Assembly: GCA_964036195.1 (NCBI GenBank)
Contig: OZ038458.1
Span: 15,575,832 to 15,639,831, forward strand
Length of the DNA: 64,000 nucleotides
Direction of reading: 5' to 3'
Origin: Sphaerolaimus hirsutus
Lineage: Eukaryota > Nematoda > Chromadorea > Monhysterida > Sphaerolaimidae
Shown here: in pieces, positions 11,284-21,988 of the stretch
How positions within the stretch are numbered: position 1 is the stretch's first letter
Layout: every line of letters begins with the position of its first letter
Program-made: the position numbers and the translations under genes
The notes under the pieces: generated by a model
Seen by the model: only the letters and a program-made list of their open reading frames with translations
Database searches by the model: none
Told to the model about the DNA's origin: nothing

Positions 11284-11338
11284 AAAATGTTGTATACTTA
11301 GCTGACTGCACACTTTGCAGAGAATGCTACAGTAATTC

Positions 11339-11344
11339 AATAAA
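11339..11344 (+). promoter_or_regulatory. Poly(A) signal AATAAA, CTH-like gene
   Basis: Hexamer 56 nt after the stop codon at 11283. Confidence 0.65.
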
Positions 11345-12076
11345 TGAAATCATGTGATAAACTGATTATGTAACAGGGAACTCAATGAATGTGCTATGGT
11401 GAAAAATGTATTACTTTTGGTTCATTAAATTAATGTTGGTTGGTGAGTTTTCATGCAAAGTGTTCGGTCAGAATGCTAGAATTAACTTGGTCTAGTTGTT
11501 CCGGTATGAGATTTATGGCCTGACAAACCTTTATTTCGACAAACCTGATTGGATTGGCTGGCTGCCATTCTGCTACACATCTTAGCGTAACTATAAGTTA
11601 GGTTATAATTAGACATATTGTCACATAATTAGACAGTGTTGGGTCAATTAAATTTCGCGCCTGGTAAACAACACTTCATTGCCGTGTTATTTGGAAATGA
11701 CTGATCGTAACAGTATGATTGTGGTCATTATGGATCTTTACATAACGTTGCGTTGATTACGGAATAAATACTAATTTGCATGTTAAGTATTTGGCAAATG
11801 TCCAAGATTAATGTAAAAACAGCGACAGACGCGGTAGTGTTTAAAAATTGAAAGAAGCAGTCAGGTGGAATGATACGCCGTTGCAATAAAATTATCGATG
11901 TCTGATTAACGCGAATAAATATCAGTAATTAAGAACCAGAACAATTTATTGAAACATAAATATGTGTATATTTTTATACGAATCGTATAGTTTTACGAAT
12001 TAACAAAAAAGAAAATTCCAAAATCGTTGACTGCTAGGCCGTGTCTGCCCGATTAAACCAGCCGTTGTCCGTAAAA
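11345..12076. other. Intergenic between CTH-like gene and RPL17
   Basis: This must contain the RPL17 promoter. I see no clear TATA box, no strong pyrimidine start tract and no recognisable repeat. Confidence 0.45.
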
Positions 12077-13855
12077 ATGCCCAAGATCAATTACTGCAAA
12101 GAACCGGAGAATCCGGCCAAATGTGAGCGCACTTTTCCTTCATGTTTTGTGCAATCTGTAGCCGTAAAATCGCACACAAACAATTTAAAATGTGTCAGCA
12201 TGCAAGTCGCGCGTGGACGACTGCCGGACGCATTTCAAGAACGCCCGTGAAACCGCCGCGGCCATCAAGAAAATGCCGCTGAAGCGGGCCATCCGGTACC
12301 TGAAGGCGGTCATCGACAAGAAGGAGGTGGTTCCCTTCAGGCGCTTCTCGGGCGGCGTGGGCCGCAAGGCGCAGGTGCGTGTTGCTTTTTTATTCACAAT
12401 TTTACCTGGGCCATCGATGTGTAGCGAGTGTCGTCGCAACAGTTGTTTGCCTTACAATGATGCTACACGGACATAATAAGTATGACAACGCGATATAGAA
12501 CCATCACATGACACTGGATCTAGTCTTTTACTCCATTCTTTCTTTCCATTCTCCAACGGCCCCATTCTTTAATGACCTCGACTTGTTTTACCCTTATCGC
12601 TGGTTTCTCGTCAAAAATTTATGACTTTGTATGTGAAACTGGTCCACGGTTCAAATCCAGCCTTTTAGTTGGTATACTCGGCGGACAGCACACCTAGTAT
12701 GAAAACCTACCATAATTTTATGAATAAATTTTTTTTGATAAATTTCGCAATTTATCGAAAAGTGCATGTTTCTACCACGCCAAGACATGCAAACATTGAT
12801 CCATCTGGTGTCTTCAGTTGGCAATGAATCAACGCTTTTCTATATGCTATATAGAAATATCAATATGATATATCAAAAAACTACCTGCTTTACCCCTTAT
12901 TATTTCATAGTAGAATCTAAATATTATGATGAAAGAAGTTTTGGTTCATTATACAGATGGGTTATGGTAGTTTTTTTACTAAGTGTGACTACTGTCCGCC
13001 GCGTGTACCAAACTTATCACCACCGTGAACCGCAACAAAAAAGACTTCAATAGTTATATTCAATAACCAGGCTAAGGCGTGGGGTCACACGCAAGGCCGC
13101 TGGCCTGCGAAGTCGGCCAAACACGTGCTGCAGCTGCTGCGCAACGCGGAGACTAACGCTGAGTACAGGGGTCTGGACACTGACCATTTGGTAAGTCAGA
13201 ATAGCTAAGGTATAGTCTGGTGACTTCACACCTTGCGCGCGTGGTTCACGCTGGAAGCGTGCCAACTGTTGAACGCATGCGATTTTCATGTTATAACGTT
13301 TTACGTATTCACGACGCTAAATTTGTTTACATTTTAACAAAACTCGAATGCTTTAACTATAATTGGCACGCTTCCAACGTCAGACTTAAACATAAATAAA
13401 TAAGAGTGTCATCTTACTGGAATATAGCAGTAGTGTTGAGTTGCTTGGCAGTGAATTTGCCAACCGCTTTGCCCTTGCAGGTGGTGGAGCACGTTGCCGT
13501 GCAGCGGGCGGCAAAGATGCGCAGACGCACGTACAGGGCCCACGGCAGGATCAATCGTGAGTTACGATGTGGCCATTAGGTGTTGCGACCTTTTTTCTGG
13601 TTCTCCGTTTAAACTACTTTCATATCCAACAGTGCACATCTGCCTGTTTTTATAAGTTCACTCCCTAATTCCTTACCCCCCGACCAACTCACTTTTTCCC
13701 CACCCCCAGCGTACATGTCGTCGCCGTGCCACATCGAGTTGGTGCTCACCGAGCGTGAAGAGATCGTGTCGCGGCCAGCCGACGAGTCCGTGCAGGTCAG
13801 GAAGAAGGAATCCAAGAAGAAACAGCGCAGGCAGCTCGCCAGGGGCGATTATTGA
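12077..13855 (+). CDS. RPL17: 60S ribosomal protein L17 / uL22 (five exons)
   Basis: The exons are 12077-12122, 12199-12374, 13071-13190, 13481-13556 and 13710-13855, which join in phase to 187 residues (human RPL17 has 184). The order of conserved blocks is complete: [64 protein letters not shown] and [19 protein letters not shown], then a lysine/arginine-rich tail. The protein lies near the nascent-chain exit tunnel of the large ribosomal subunit. Donors and acceptors are canonical, for example TTG|GTAAGT at 13190. Introns 2 and 3 contain inverted-repeat elements. An AATAAA sits at 13960. Nothing is missing or disrupted. Confidence 0.96.
12670..13012. mobile_element. GGCGGACAG-tip foldback element in RPL17 intron 2
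   Basis: The left arm TTGGTATACTCGGCGGACAG, continuing through ACCTACCATAA, pairs with the right arm ACTGTCCGCCGCGTGTACCA preceded by TTATGGTAG. It is related to the half copy near 5264. Confidence 0.7.
13249..13383. mobile_element. MITE, TCACGCTGGAAGCGTGCC tips, in RPL17 intron 3
   Basis: The left arm TTCACGCTGGAAGCGTGCCA and right arm TGGCACGCTTCCAACGT are inverted. A second copy with the same arms is at 30806-30957 in the furin gene. Confidence 0.75.
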
Positions 13856-13959
13856 GGTGGAGAGTGACTTTTGATTTGGGTGTGGATTGTAGTTGGAAAA
13901 AATGTGTGTTGATGTCTGATGGTTGTTGAATTTGTCGCGTTTTCTTTATTGTTGAGAGA

Positions 13960-13965
13960 AATAAA
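13960..13965 (+). promoter_or_regulatory. Poly(A) signal AATAAA, RPL17
   Basis: Hexamer 105 nt beyond the RPL17 stop. Confidence 0.65.
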
Positions 13966-13995
13966 GTTATTCATACATTTTGTTGTTTGAAATTT

Positions 13996-14225
13996 GGCCC
14001 ACACACGCAAGTTGACATCGCAAATTCGTGTCAATAAATCAGTGTCAATGCCAACTAAATAACACAACAAATTTTTTTTAAAGCATCACACTTACAGAAA
14101 CAATGAAAATTAAGTGTCATGGTGTAAAATAAACTGATCTACTAGATAGGAACGTTGAAATCACATAATTCCTTAAAATTTTGTTGCCACGAATTCAGTT
14201 GACATCTGGCGTGTGTGGCGCCATA
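13996..14225. mobile_element. MITE, CACACAC-tip group (GTTGACATC stem)
   Basis: The left end GGCCCACACACGCAAGTTGA and right end CAGTTGACATCTGGCGTGTG are inverted, followed by GGCGCCAT. It lies between RPL17 and HSBP1, so it may include part of the HSBP1 promoter region. Confidence 0.65.
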
Positions 14226-14393
14226 CTATGGTATCTTTTGGCACCGGTCGCCTGTCATCCTTCTTACCTTCGCTTCACTGTTTTTGTGTTTTGCATTTGA
14301 AATCAGACCATAGCAGCCTGACTTTTCCAGTGCCAACATTCATCTGTTCCAGTTTGAGTGCCATCAAAATAAATACTGTTCGTTATTATCGCG

Positions 14394-17300
14394 ATGGAGG
14401 GCAGCGACAGCTTGGAAATGAATCATGCTGATACGCAAGCGGTTAAAACCGATGTTGATGAAGCGGCAAATTTGCAGGAACTCACTGCGATGGTAAGTCT
14501 GTCTGTTTACGCTGTTTTCGTGGTGAAATTGAATGACAAGCTTCCAGCTGGAGAAGATCTGATAACCACTTGCGGTTCCATGTAGTTCATTGGTTTTGTT
14601 AATCGGGAACTTTACATACGTGTCCAAATTCTTTTGAGATTTTAGACAATATGAAGGGTGTGCTTCTAAAAGTACCGATCTACAAATTTTTCAAATTTGA
14701 GTTAGGACCATTTTTGGGGAGGCCAGACCGTTTCATATGCTGACCGTTTCATATGCTGCTGTAAAGCATCACCTCATATGCCAATTAGCTGCGATTCATA
14801 TGCCAGCATAAAATCGTTTCATGCTCGCCAAATGCTACATCTCACATGCCATACTGCATCAATTCATATGCTGTAGTACTATTGTTTATGTGCCATACTT
14901 TTTGCTTCATCTCTGTTACAAGTTGTTACAAGTACAGTACTATTACTCATTGTTACAAGAACAGGGAAAGGCAATGAAACAAAACAATTTCAAAATCAAT
15001 GCCAATACGCACAACTCATCTTTGGTTACTGCACACACTTTACAATTCACTTAATTCATAACTTGATTCTTGATTTTTGTGAAAAAAGCGAAGCTAGCAA
15101 TTCAGAACTGAAAATTTGGTGCCATTTTCAAAATTTCAGCCATAATTTTCAGTGAGAAAAAAGTCTGATGAAGCTTGTTTGTATGGACCAATAATCTCCA
15201 CAACTATCTTAATCAAAATCCAAAATATTACTTTGTTAGATAGTGTAACGCAAAAGTTATGAATTTCCAACAAAAAAAAACAGCCTTAAAAACGATGACT
15301 TTTGACCTTGATCAATTTTTGTGGTTAGTTCCTGTGGGGCATGTTTGGTTCTTAGGCAAAGCGAGACTTAGATGTGCGCCTTGTATCCCACCTTTGAAAA
15401 CTTACCACACACAGCAATGGATGGGATCAGGGATCGTGATTGACGCTGGGGGGGACGCGTGACCCGGATCGGGTTAATCCCTTTGAAATACCGCATACAT
15501 AAATGGCATAACAAGTGTGTTCAAATGCTGCACATGAGACGTGTAAAAAATGTGTATGAAACAATAGTGAGTGAGTATATGACATGTAGCATTAAATGGC
15601 ATATGAATCGTGCATAATTAGTGTCATGAAACAATTTTTCCGGCATATGAATCATAGCACATTAGCATTTGAAACAAAGCATTTCAGCATATGAATCAGT
15701 GCTTTTTCCTAGCATTTGAATCGGCTAGCATATGAAACAGTGCAACCTCTTTTTGGGGTCCCCATAAACATGCGCTTCAAAAAAATATATAATATGTGGG
15801 GGGTGCGAAATTCAATTTTGAGATATGGGGGTCGAAAAAAGCAAAAAATCGCAAAATACGGTTTTTGAAATTTTAAAAGTACCGATCTACAAGCTTTTTC
15901 AGCTTTTGTGTCTTTAAAAGTACCGATCTACACATTATTTTTTGTGCTTCTAAAAGTACCGATGTCAGATCGGCGTCTGATTCAGCAAAAACTCATTTTG
16001 TGCTTTTTTACTATGGGTAAAAGTACTGATCTACAGCTGTCTGATTTTGTGCTTTAAAAAATACCGATCTACATGCTATTACCAATTTGTTCCTTTAAAA
16101 TGTACTGTACTACAAAAATATAATTCACTAAATTTTATGTAGCTAGTGTTATGTGTATAATCAATGATTATACCCATGCATGTGGATACCCAACAATATG
16201 GCCGAAATACCCATACCCAAAATTCCCATACCCAATACCCATGTATGGGTATTGCATACTCCAAACTTTCAATTGCGATTATCTCAAAATCGATTTTTTG
16301 TAGATCGGTACTTTTAGAAGCACACCCTTCATATGTTGGGATAAGTCGCACCAGTCATGTAAAATCATGAGCCAATTCTTTTGATAAAATGTACAAAAAT
16401 CATTTATGGCGCTTCCCTAGTCTTTCCAAGTTACTATCAATCGATATTCTAAATGAAGAAAAGCTATTTAGTGTCGACTCGCCCGACTAACAATTCGTTA
16501 TCGATTTATCCCAGATCCAGAACGTGCTGCAGCAGACGCAGGACAGGTTCCAGGGCATGTCCGAGAACATAATCAAGCGCATCGACAACATGTCCGGTCG
16601 GATCGACGACCTGGAGTCGCAAATCAACGAACTCATGACCCAGGTAGGCTGCGTATCTAATGCTACCGCAACCGTTTCCAGTGGTATTAAGGATTTACAT
16701 GTAAATACATTGGCCCCACACACGCTAGTTGACATCGACATCAAATGTCAACTGGTTCCGTTCCCAATTCAAAGCTTGCGTTTGAATGTCGTTCGTCGGC
16801 TCGTCAGCAACGTTTGAATCGGGATCGGCACCAGTTGAAATTTGGTGTCGATGTCAACTAGCGTGTGTGGCGCCATTGCGGAATTTTGCACTAAGGTAAA
16901 TTGGTGAAGTGTGAAAAGGGTTGCGCTGTGTCCCATGTAAATGGTCACTTTTCAAACTGAGCGCACCACTGGTTAAAAAAAATTGAAAAGTCGAAATTTG
17001 GACTTCACTTTTTGCTGAAGTCGGGTGGGCTTGTCGACATCTGGCTTTTGATTTGATTTTCATTTGCTCATTATTGGTTAGCCGAGGCAGTGGCTGCCAT
17101 GCAATGGCATGTGATTCGAGTCACACCAATAACATTGTGTTAGTAATTATCACATAGTTCTACAACTTCTACAGCTTTTCAGTCTAGGCCTTCTACAACT
17201 TTTCAGTTTTAAATCTGTTAAATTTAGCATATATGGTCAATTCATGGACTTATCAACTTTTAGAAGTCTGTCTGACACGAACTTTGTCACTGTTTCTCCC

Positions 17301-20300
17301 CCAATATGGACTTTTAACTAGGGTTCAAACGGGATTGACTTTTCGGGATCGGGATTGGTTTTTTGAGATTTCGAGATCGGGATCGGGATTGGCCTTTCGG
17401 GATCGGCCTTTCGGGGTCGGCCTTTCGGGATCGGGATTGGCTTTTTGAGATTTCGGGATCGGGATCGGGATTGGCGTTTTTTCGGGATCGGCATTTAGGC
17501 CTAAAAATTGGTTTTCAGGTTTTCTTTCCTGACATTACACAAAATGACCCAAAACACCAAAAACAAGGGATGCCAGCAACGTTCGATTAAATTGGCATCC
17601 TAAACAATGCTATAGATTCATTTAGGCACTGCGAAATGGGATGCCTGGCATTGTTATTCACACCACTCTGTCTACCATATATGCATGTGTATTAACCTTA
17701 AACTATGGTAATGGGCACGGTATCGAGTCCATTTGTAGTGGTGTCCATTCTCACGCAACAGAGATATAGAGGGAGGCGGGGAAATGCGCGCTTGCGCGCA
17801 GAATTTTTGCAAACTGCATACAAAATGGTCCTTTAAAGTACCATTTCTGGCACCTTTTGTGGCTGTGAATTTTTCCGGGATCGGGATTGGGATTTTCAAA
17901 ATCTCGGGATCGGGATTGGCGTTTTCAAATGTCGGGATTGAGGTTTCGGGATCGGGACTAGGGTATCAAGTTTCCGTTTCCGCCTTTCCGCAGGAAAATT
18001 TTTTACCTTTCCGTTTTCCGTTTTCCGGCAGCCGACAAATTTTTACCTTTCCGTTTTCCGGCAGCCGAAAATTTTTTACCTTTCTGTTTTCCGGCAGCTG
18101 AAAATTTTTTACGTTTCCGTTTTTCCGGCCCATTTTTCCGTTTTCCGGCTGAAAAATTTTTACCTTTCCGCTTCCATTTTTCCAGGACATTTTTCCATTT
18201 TCTGGCTCGATTTTCAGTTTTCTGGCATTTTTCCATTGTTTTTCCAATCTGTATGGTTTTTCCAATGCTTTTTCCACTATGGTGTTTTTAACTACCAGGT
18301 TCTTCTGTCATTCATAATTTTTATCTGTATCCAAATCTGTAAAAAACACAAAGTAATTTTGGACACATACTTTGCAGTCCGCTGAGTATAGTTTTTACTG
18401 TTCAGTTACATCAAAGTTCACTTTTGCTAAATTCTTATTGTTGTTGTAGTGTATTTTTGCTACCTTTTGATGATTTTTTGTTGGTTCAGTTAAGCTTGAA
18501 CTACAAGTGAAGTTACTGGCATGATCCATAGTTGCAGAATGTACAGCTACCACAATCAAAGCCAAACAGGCAAACCTGGTGCTGGTTCCGCAAGTGGACA
18601 AGTTAAGAGTTAAAAGTTAAGAGTTGAGTAAAAAGACAAATGGCGAGTTAAGAGTAAAGTTAAAGTTTAAGAGAAAAGTTAAAGTTTAAGAGAAAAGTTA
18701 AAATTTAAGAGAAAAGTTAAAAGTTGAGTTAAATGTTAAGAGTTGAGTTAAAGGTTGAGTTAAAGGTTAAGAGTTGAGTTGAAGGTTAAAAGTTGAGTTA
18801 AGAGTTAAAAGTTGAGTTAAGAGTTAAAAGTTGAGTTAAGAGTTGAGTTAAGAGTTGAGAGTTAAGAGACAAGTGGAAAATGATGGTAAAAAAATATAAA
18901 AAAATAAAAATATGAAATTGGTATCGATACGGCTGTTTGCTGGCATGGTGCCAATGTTGTATGCACGTCATTTGAAAATAATGTATCCAAAAAAATTATC
19001 GCTAAAAAAAGAAAAAATCGCCAAATGTTGTTTCGAAATGGCCGTGTGGGGACAAAATATGATTGAAGATCAGCGTATCGCGCTTCTGCAACGAATGACC
19101 CATTTGTCTTTTAAATCAACTTTTAACTCATCTTTTAACCTTTAACTCAACTCTTAACATTTAACTCAACTTTTGACTCAACTTTTAACCTTTAACTCAA
19201 CTCTTAACATTTAACTCTACTTTTGACTCAACTTTTAACCTTTAACTCAACTCTTTAACTTTTAACTCAACTTTTGACTCAACTTTTAAACTTTAACTCA
19301 ACTCTTAACTAGGGTTGGCCGATGTTTTTTTTTATACGTTTTTTATATAAAAAAAACGTTTTTTTTATTTAAAAAAACATGACGTCCGAAATGTAAAAAA
19401 AAAAAAAACATCAGCCGAAATTTTTAGTACTAAGCACTAGGTATTTTGCAAAATTTTTGCGCGCAAGCGCGCAATTTCACACACAAATTGACATTGGTGG
19501 TTGTTTTCATTTGTTTTGTGGCATTTTTAGTATCAAAGTATCCATTTCTATGTGCTACCATGGGTTAATAAGCCGTCATATGTTGCTGTACTATATAATA
19601 TTGAGGTAATGTGCTTCCATGTACCTCCACAGTGTGTAACTTCACTCCCAAAGTAACAACCTCCTTTTATAACCTTGTTTCATCACTATTCCGTGCCAAA
19701 CTTTACCTGAAGTCACGAACATTCGACTATAAGGCGATATACGAACGATATGTCGACGAAAAAGGGATATTTTTGACACAAATCACCACTTATAATGCTA
19801 TCCCATGGCTCCACAGCCATTATATGGTCATATATAACATCACAGAGTATTGCCACTGTCTGATATACCTATATATGTTGACACAAGGTCATATCTGGGA
19901 ACTTTTATAAAAAAAACGTTTTTTTATTAAAAAAACGTTGTTTTTTTTAAAAAAACATCGAGTTAAAAAAAACGGTTTTTTTCCAACCCTACTCTTAACT
20001 TTTAACTCAACTTTTGACTCAACTTTTAACCTTTAACTCAACTCTTAACTTTTAACTCAACTTTTGACTCAACTTTTAACCTTTAACTCAACTCTTAACT
20101 TTTAACTCTTAACTTGTCTACTTGCGGAACTGGCCCCTGCATGCAGGTTTTCCTTCTGCAAATTTGTCTATTACCATACAAATTTCACTTTATTGTTTCC
20201 GTTTCCATGAAAATTTTGCTTTCCGTTTTCCGGCATTTCATTTTTCCGTTTTCCGTTTTCCGGCTGACAATTTTTGTTACTATTCCGTTTTCCGCGGAGT

Positions 20301-20602
20301 GTAATTTTTTTACCTTTCCGTTTTCCAGCAGAAATTTTTTTTACCTTTCCGTTTTCCGTATAGTGAAAAAAATTTACCTTTCCGTTTTCCGTAAAAAATT
20401 TTTTTGACACCCTAATCGGGGCCACAAAATCCCGAAATTTCTCCGGATTCGGTATCGGGATCCCGTTTGAACCCTACTTTTAACCCGATCCAGAGTATAC
20501 TTATGTTCATTTTATTCACCGCAGGCTGGCGTGGAGCCCAGCCAGCAGCAGGCGTCTGTGGGCGGAGCCGAAACACCCACGAATCAATCCGGTGCTAACT
20601 GA
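14394..20602 (+). CDS. HSBP1: Heat shock factor-binding protein 1 (three exons)
   Basis: The exons are 14394-14492, 16515-16643 and 20525-20602, which join in phase to 101 residues. Exon 2 is the conserved coiled coil: [42 protein letters not shown], followed by AGVE from exon 3. HSBP1 is a small trimer- or hexamer-forming coiled-coil protein that binds the HSF1 trimerisation region and dampens the heat-shock response; it also takes part in WASH-complex assembly. The protein is longer than the human one (76 residues): the N-terminus adds an acidic stretch of roughly 20 residues and the C-terminal tail is Gln/Ser/Thr-rich. Introns of 2.0 and 3.9 kb are unusually large next to 306 coding bases and consist largely of nested transposons. 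Confidence 0.94.
14650..16333. mobile_element. TA-type element, TGAAGGGTGTGCTTC tips, in HSBP1 intron 1
   Basis: The first 34 bases from ATGAAGGGTG (14651) and the last 34 ending CACCCTTCAT (16332) are perfect inverted repeats. TA lies on each side. The interior repeats the phrase AAAAGTACCGATCTACA several times on the right side. It is interrupted by element 14719-15748. Confidence 0.85.
14719..15748. mobile_element. hAT-like element with CATATG arms (nested)
   Basis: The tips are GAGGCCAGACCGTTTCATAT and ATATGAAACAGTGCAACCTC. The flanking TTTTTGGG is an exact 8-bp duplication (14711-14718 and 15749-15756). Both arms repeat CATATG with AAAC or TTTC spacers. It sits inside the TA-type element 14650-16333. 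Confidence 0.85.
16709..16877. mobile_element. MITE, CACACAC-tip group (GTTGACATCGACA stem)
   Basis: The left end CCACACACGCTAGTTGACAT and right end ATGTCAACTAGCGTGTGTGG are perfect inverted repeats. The copy at 31484-31653 shares both arms. ATT lies just outside both ends. Confidence 0.8.
18581..20139. mobile_element. Repeat-armed element, GAGTTAAAAG arms (third layer)
   Basis: TTCCGCAAGTGGACAAGTTA at the left and AACTTGTCTACTTGCGGAAC at the right are inverted. Each arm is a long array of GAGTTAAAAGTTAA or its complement. The right tip CAGGGGCCAG (reverse strand) fits YARNG. I found no clean 8-bp duplication, so exact limits are uncertain. Confidence 0.75.
19310..19991. mobile_element. hAT-like element, AAACGTTTTTT arms (innermost layer)
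   Basis: The tips are TAGGGTTGGCC and CCAACCCTA, flanked by CTCTTAAC on both sides. That duplication is weakened as evidence because CTCTTAAC also recurs in the host array. The 500-bp interior is shared with 43385-44472, 53009-55316 and, more distantly, 47710-48337. Confidence 0.85.
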
Positions 20603-20920
20603 TTGGATGCCATTTGTCATTATCTATAATTGTCCCTTGTGTTGCTTGTATTGACCGCTGGAGGAACTCACGGGAGAAATATTTTGAACTGTTCTGAAAC
20701 AGTACACTGCTACTAAATAGATTGCTTCCCGTGGCACTCAAATGTCTGCATTTTTGACCAAAACGTGACAACACCTCCATACTTGACACCAGAAGTTCCC
20801 TCCTGCGGTAAATATGTACAACGTTTCTGTTTCGATGTTATCCAGATATCATTCGACTTGCCTTCGAGTCTCATCCAATGACTTCAAATTGACCATTTTT
20901 GCTTTTTCTGAATTTGTATT

Positions 20921-21198
20921 TACGCACCACACACTGGAATGTTGAGTTATGCGTTCGAACGCTCTTTTGGTTTGGAAAATTTCTTGGCAGAACTCAATAA
21001 AATGCGAAAATAAGACATCTACTGAAGGGAAACCTGTGAAGAAAAAACTGAGACCTACATGCGGATTGCTTAAAGGACCAGAAAACCTTCAAATTTTTTG
21101 GTTGGCCGGTTTTTTCACCCGAAAATTAGAGTTTTTTAACTAATTAAAAAAACGTTGGAACGCATAACGCAAAACTTCAGTGTGTGGTGCGCCATTGG
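20921..21198. mobile_element. MITE, CACACAC-tip group (TTATGCGTTC stem)
   Basis: ACGCACCACACACTGGAATG at the left pairs with TTCAGTGTGTGGTGCGCC at the right; GAGTTATGCGTTCGAACG pairs with GTTGGAACGCATAACGC. It abuts the next element through a GCGCCATTGGCGC palindrome. Confidence 0.75.
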
Positions 21199-21726
21199 CG
21201 CTGCGCACACTGAAGCCGAAATATTCGGCATACACACGTTTTTGACAAATGCCGAATTAAATGCTGAATAGAAAAAAACTTGCTGAACTTAAATCGTCCG
21301 TACTCTTGAAAATTAGGCTGTTTGTCAATTCAGCATGTATTTCAGCATTCAAAAGATGCGTACACTTTTACATGCGGAAACCATTCGGCAAAATCAGATG
21401 AAATATTGAATGCTGAACTGCGAAGTCGAAATTGTGAGTACGGAATGGTACGCAAGCCAATACGGTAAATACACACATTCAGCTATCGTCCTTATCATAG
21501 AAAATGCCGAAGTATGTTGCTTTCGACATACTTCAGCGTCTAAAAATTAACGCTCAAATTCGTCCGAATTTGTCCGAATATCGTGCACACTTTTTCAAAA
21601 TTCAATATGGCAGCCCCTTAAATGCCGAACTTAAAACGTCCGAACGGCAATTTTTCAATTCGGATTCGGCAGATGAAAACGTGCGTATGCCGAATATTTC
21701 GGCTTCAGTGTGCGTAGCGCCATTGT
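21190..21726. mobile_element. MITE, CACAC-tip group (CCGAAATATTCGGC stem)
   Basis: GCACACTGAAGCCGAAATAT at the left and ATATTTCGGCTTCAGTGTGC at the right are perfect inverted repeats, ending in GCGCCATTG. The interior reuses TTCGGCA and TCCGAA words. Non-coding. Confidence 0.8.
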
Positions 21727-21988
21727 GTTTGATCTGATTCTAAGTCACTACGCTTTTCCGTGTGTTGATGCAAGTATTGATTGGTTACTGTGACAAAATT
21801 GACTCCCTGTTTTATTGTAGCTTGTAAACGAAAAATGTCAATAAAATCTCACCACAGCGAGTCGCGAAGTGTTAAAATCCTACCCTCAGAACTAAACCAT
21901 AATCGCACATCTAAATCGATCGGACAGAATTTCAAATGCTTCATAACCTCTCAAAATCCAACTTGCACTAATCCCGTTGCAGTGTGCA

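Larger units (their letters stand above)
17959..20414. mobile_element. hAT-like element, TTTCCGTTTTCCGG arms (second layer)
   Basis: The tips are TAGGGTATCAAG and TTGACACCCTA. The flanks ATCGGGAC and ATCGGGGC match 7/8. The arms are tandem TTTCCGTTTTCCGGCAG. The family also occurs at 53615-54083 and 59176-59731. Confidence 0.85.
17319..20476. mobile_element. hAT-like element, TCGGGATCGGGAT arms (outer layer of nest)
   Basis: The tips are TAGGGTTCAAACGGGAT and ATCCCGTTTGAACCCTA. The flanking CTTTTAAC (17311-17318 and 20477-20484) is an exact 8-bp target duplication. The arms are irregular tandem TCGGGATCGGGATTGG. The element is 3.2 kb only because 2.5 kb of later insertions lie inside it. Confidence 0.9.
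20603..21988. other. HSBP1 3' flank to MEAK7 start
   Basis: No coding exon is recognised. A possible HSBP1 poly(A) signal AATAAA lies at 20996-21001. Two back-to-back CACAC-tip MITEs fill 20921-21726. Confidence 0.5.

Noticed and set aside
12640..12665. GGTTCAAATCC, a tRNA T-loop (B box) look-alike
   Set aside because: No A box or cloverleaf can be folded upstream; it is an isolated match inside RPL17 intron 2.
18600..18870. Tandem GAGTTAAAAG-type repeats resembling a CRISPR-like array
   Set aside because: There are no unique spacers of constant length, the units vary, and an inverted copy at 19130-20110 shows they are transposon arms in a eukaryotic intron.
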